45,476 nt of DNA from Candidatus Thermochlorobacter aerophilus (lineage in GTDB: Bacteria; Bacteroidota; Chlorobiia; Chlorobiales; Thermochlorobacteraceae), in the NCBI GenBank assembly GCA_002794105.1, contig PHFL01000057.1, positions 1 to 45,476 of the forward strand, written 5' to 3'. Positions 43,805 through 45,476 of the stretch are shown here, piece after piece. Numbering within the stretch: position 1 is the stretch's first letter; each line of letters begins with the position of its first letter. The notes under the pieces were generated by a model. The model saw only the letters and a list, made by a program, of their open reading frames with translations. It was not told the DNA's origin and made no database searches. A program made the position numbers and the translations under genes.

Positions 43805-45151
43805 CTACAGTTTAGCTTGAGTGGTTTGAAGGTCAGCATGGTGCACTGAACGATTGCGACCGCGTGCTTTGGCTTCGTAGAGTGCCGCATCGGCAGCACT
43901 AAGTAGCCCTTCTTCATCAGTAGCATCAATAGGGAAAGTCGATATGCCTAAACTGGCGGTCAGGTTGCCGCCGGGCTGTTTTTCTTGGTTGATGAAGACC
44001 TCATCTTCTATGGCGCGGCGGATGCGTTCAGCAACTGCCTTGGCTTCATCTTTGTCAGTGCGTGGCAATAGCACCGAAAATTCCTCACCGCCAAAGCGTG
44101 CAGGGACATCGGTCTCACGGCACTCTTGTCGGATAAGGCGAGCAACTTTCTTGAGAACTTCATCGCCAAGCAAATGCCCATTGGTATCGTTGTAGTGCTT
44201 GAACTTATCGACATCGACCATGATGATAGAGAAAGGCTCCTTAAAACGACGAGCGCGAACAATTTCCTGATGCAGTTGCGATTTAAAGTAGCGGAAATTG
44301 AAAAGCTGGGTTTTTTCGTCGGTGATAATCAATCGGCTAAGCTCTTCATTTTTCTCATTGATGGCGTTGCCAAACTCGCTGATTTTTCGAGCCAGCATGG
44401 CAATTTCATCATTAAATGCGCGCGAGGCACTAAGCTGACGCATATCTGCAATCATTTTGATAATGGTCTGACTTTCATCGACGCGCACGGAGCCTAAGCG
44501 GGCACAAATGTCGCGAATAGGCACAGCTGTCGAGCGATAGAGCAAATAGGCAATCAGTATCAGGAATGGCAGAAATACCACAGCCATGCCAATGGCAAGA
44601 AAGGTCAGCCTAGAAAGTTCCTCTCGAAGCTGAGAGGAGGCTCCCACCAAGTCGATTTGTGTGGTCTCCAAAAGTAAGTTGAGGTCGCGCAAAATCTGGT
44701 CAATGCTTTTCTGCTGGCTTAGAGCAAGTTTGCGTACTTCGCTTGGCGATTTGGAAATTTCATCAACATGATGGAAGTAATCTTGCACAGAAGTCTGCAC
44801 TCTGCGAAGTTGCGCATAGGTAATCGAATCCATTGGTGAGCGTTTCAACAAATCTTGCAGGTCTTCTTCGATGCTGACTTGGAGAGATTTCATTTTGGAA
44901 AAAAGCGAGCGGTCGCCGGTGGCAACAAACTTCCACAAGCCCGAGTCATAAATCAGTAGTCGCGTCTTGATTTCTTTCAGAATGATAAAATCATTGCTCT
45001 GTGATGCAATATATCGCTTGAAATCATGCTCAAAGCGATGAAGCAAAAAAAGCGAAATGACAGGATAAGCACCTGAGATAACGATTGCAAAAAGCAGAAG
45101 AAATATGATTCTACCTTGAAACGTCATAGAAAACAACTGCTTCAACATCAT
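43805..45151 (-). CDS. Membrane diguanylate cyclase with GGEEF and I-site
   Basis: A 448-residue inner-membrane protein. One helix near the N-terminus (about 12-36, IIFLLLFAIVISGAYPVISL) and another at about 180-205 bracket a periplasmic all-helical sensor of about 140 residues (CHASE3/4HB-like). After a HAMP-like linker comes a GGDEF domain: DVDKFKHYNDTNGHLLGD, active site RFGGEEF, and an inhibitory I-site RETD five residues before it (RxxD). It should make cyclic di-GMP with product inhibition. ATG 45151 and 45148 are equally possible; an upstream GTG/ATG at 45187 adds 12 residues. The lol permeases follow within six bases. Confidence 0.88.
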   Translation of the reverse strand: MMLKQLFSMTFQGRIIFLLLFAIVISGAYPVISLFLLHRFEHDFKRYIASQSNDFIILKEIKTRLLIYDSGLWKFVATGDRSLFSKMKSLQVSIEEDLQDLLKRSPMDSITYAQLRRVQTSVQDYFHHVDEISKSPSEVRKLALSQQKSIDQILRDLNLLLETTQIDLVGASSQLREELSRLTFLAIGMAVVFLPFLILIAYLLYRSTAVPIRDICARLGSVRVDESQTIIKMIADMRQLSASRAFNDEIAMLARKISEFGNAINEKNEELSRLIITDEKTQLFNFRYFKSQLHQEIVRARRFKEPFSIIMVDVDKFKHYNDTNGHLLGDEVLKKVARLIRQECRETDVPARFGGEEFSVLLPRTDKDEAKAVAERIRRAIEDEVFINQEKQPGGNLTASLGISTFPIDATDEEGLLSAADAALYEAKARGRNRSVHHADLQTTQAKL

Positions 45152-45362
45152 TGTTTTGGTGATACATCTGCTAATCAGTATAGCCAATAAGCAGTAGAAA
45201 TTAGCAAGTGTTTTAGAGTATCCAAGCAGGCCTGCGACATGTGAAGGAAAGCTGTGTCAGGTGGCAAAACCGATGTCCAAAGCGCTCTGATTGTATCCTG
45301 AGTTTGGGTTCATCTGGCAACGGGCAGGGCTTTTTTCTTTGCAAGAAAATAGAGCACAAAGT

Positions 45363-45476
45363 TCAATCCTCTCTGAAATTGACAATTCTGACGGGCACTT
45401 TATACGGTGCGTATCCGTGGCGAACAAATATCTGCTGACCTTCGCGCAAAAGAAATGAAGCAAAGCCAAGCGGTAA
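45363..45476 (-). CDS. C-terminus of PstS-like substrate-binding protein (partial)
   Basis: The last 37 codons of a gene that enters from beyond the window. The residues PLGFASFLLREGQQIFVRHG followed by YAPYKVPVRIV resemble the end of phosphate-type ABC binding proteins (F-L-x-x-EGQ-x-x-x-x-x-GY-P pattern). Family assignment rests on this short end only. Nothing clear lies between its stop and the GGDEF gene (45188-45362). Confidence 0.55.
   Translation of the reverse strand, partial: LPLGFASFLLREGQQIFVRHGYAPYKVPVRIVNFRED

Overview
The window looks like a chromosomal (or long metagenomic) segment from a chlorophototrophic Gram-negative bacterium, most likely of the green sulfur bacterial group (Chlorobiota, Chloroherpeton/Thermochlorobacter-like). 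This is inference from gene content: a light-independent protochlorophyllide reductase set (bchN, bchB, bchL), a BchJ-like V4R protein, three chlorophyll-type BCD/PucC-family MFS proteins, a CruC-like glycosyltransferase, a TonB receptor, many lipoproteins with clear lipoboxes, and FCB-style TPR-histidine kinases. No 16S rRNA is present, so the placement is not proven; Chloracidobacterium or another phototroph is a less likely alternative.

Layout. 1-629: edge of a CRISPR-like repeat array, then sequence with no convincing gene. 630-5550: lipoprotein (frameshifted), TonB-dependent receptor and BCD-type MFS protein, closely spaced and probably co-transcribed, ending in a hairpin terminator. 5691-12915: the photosynthesis cluster bchN-bchB-bchL-MFS-bchJ-MFS, tightly spaced. 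13033-15291: a SAM methyltransferase, a possible small RNA with terminator, a REP-like repeat field and a DUF169 protein. 15469-18346: small secreted protein, an IS110-family element inserted beside REP-like repeats, and trpC. 18391-21955: small hypothetical, CruC-like glycosyltransferase, KefB-type antiporter. 21995-22480: REP-like field with a 133-bp perfect duplication. 22542-25409: a 56-residue membrane peptide, a B12-binding radical SAM enzyme and, divergently, a ferrochelatase-like protein. 25609-33339: OmpA-type outer-membrane protein (frameshifted), Rsm22-like methyltransferase (frameshifted), a Tat-exported fibronectin-III/Rieske protein, an imelysin/di-haem peroxidase lipoprotein and a PhoX-like lipoprotein. 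33709-34401: tRNA-Ile2 (CAT) and thpR. 34620-38250: two tandem paralogous TPR-histidine kinases. 38329-40052: nadV followed 56 bp later by a solitary bacterial-microcompartment shell gene. 40054-45476: hisC, a LolC/LolE-type permease pair, a GGDEF diguanylate cyclase and the C-terminal end of a PstS-like binding protein.

How the genes work together. BchN, BchB and BchL form the two-component, nitrogenase-like DPOR that reduces ring D of protochlorophyllide in the dark; BchJ and the MFS proteins probably handle or deliver tetrapyrrole pigments. The radical SAM and ferrochelatase-like genes may add to tetrapyrrole chemistry. The most distinctive features are the nadV/lone BMC-H pair, the triple BCD-MFS arrangement with an adjoining lipoprotein/TonB receptor, the FnIII-Rieske fusion and the tandem orphan kinases.

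Quality note: three genes carry single-base frameshifts in or beside short G/C runs, with the protein clearly continuing in another frame. Consensus errors are as likely as real mutations.
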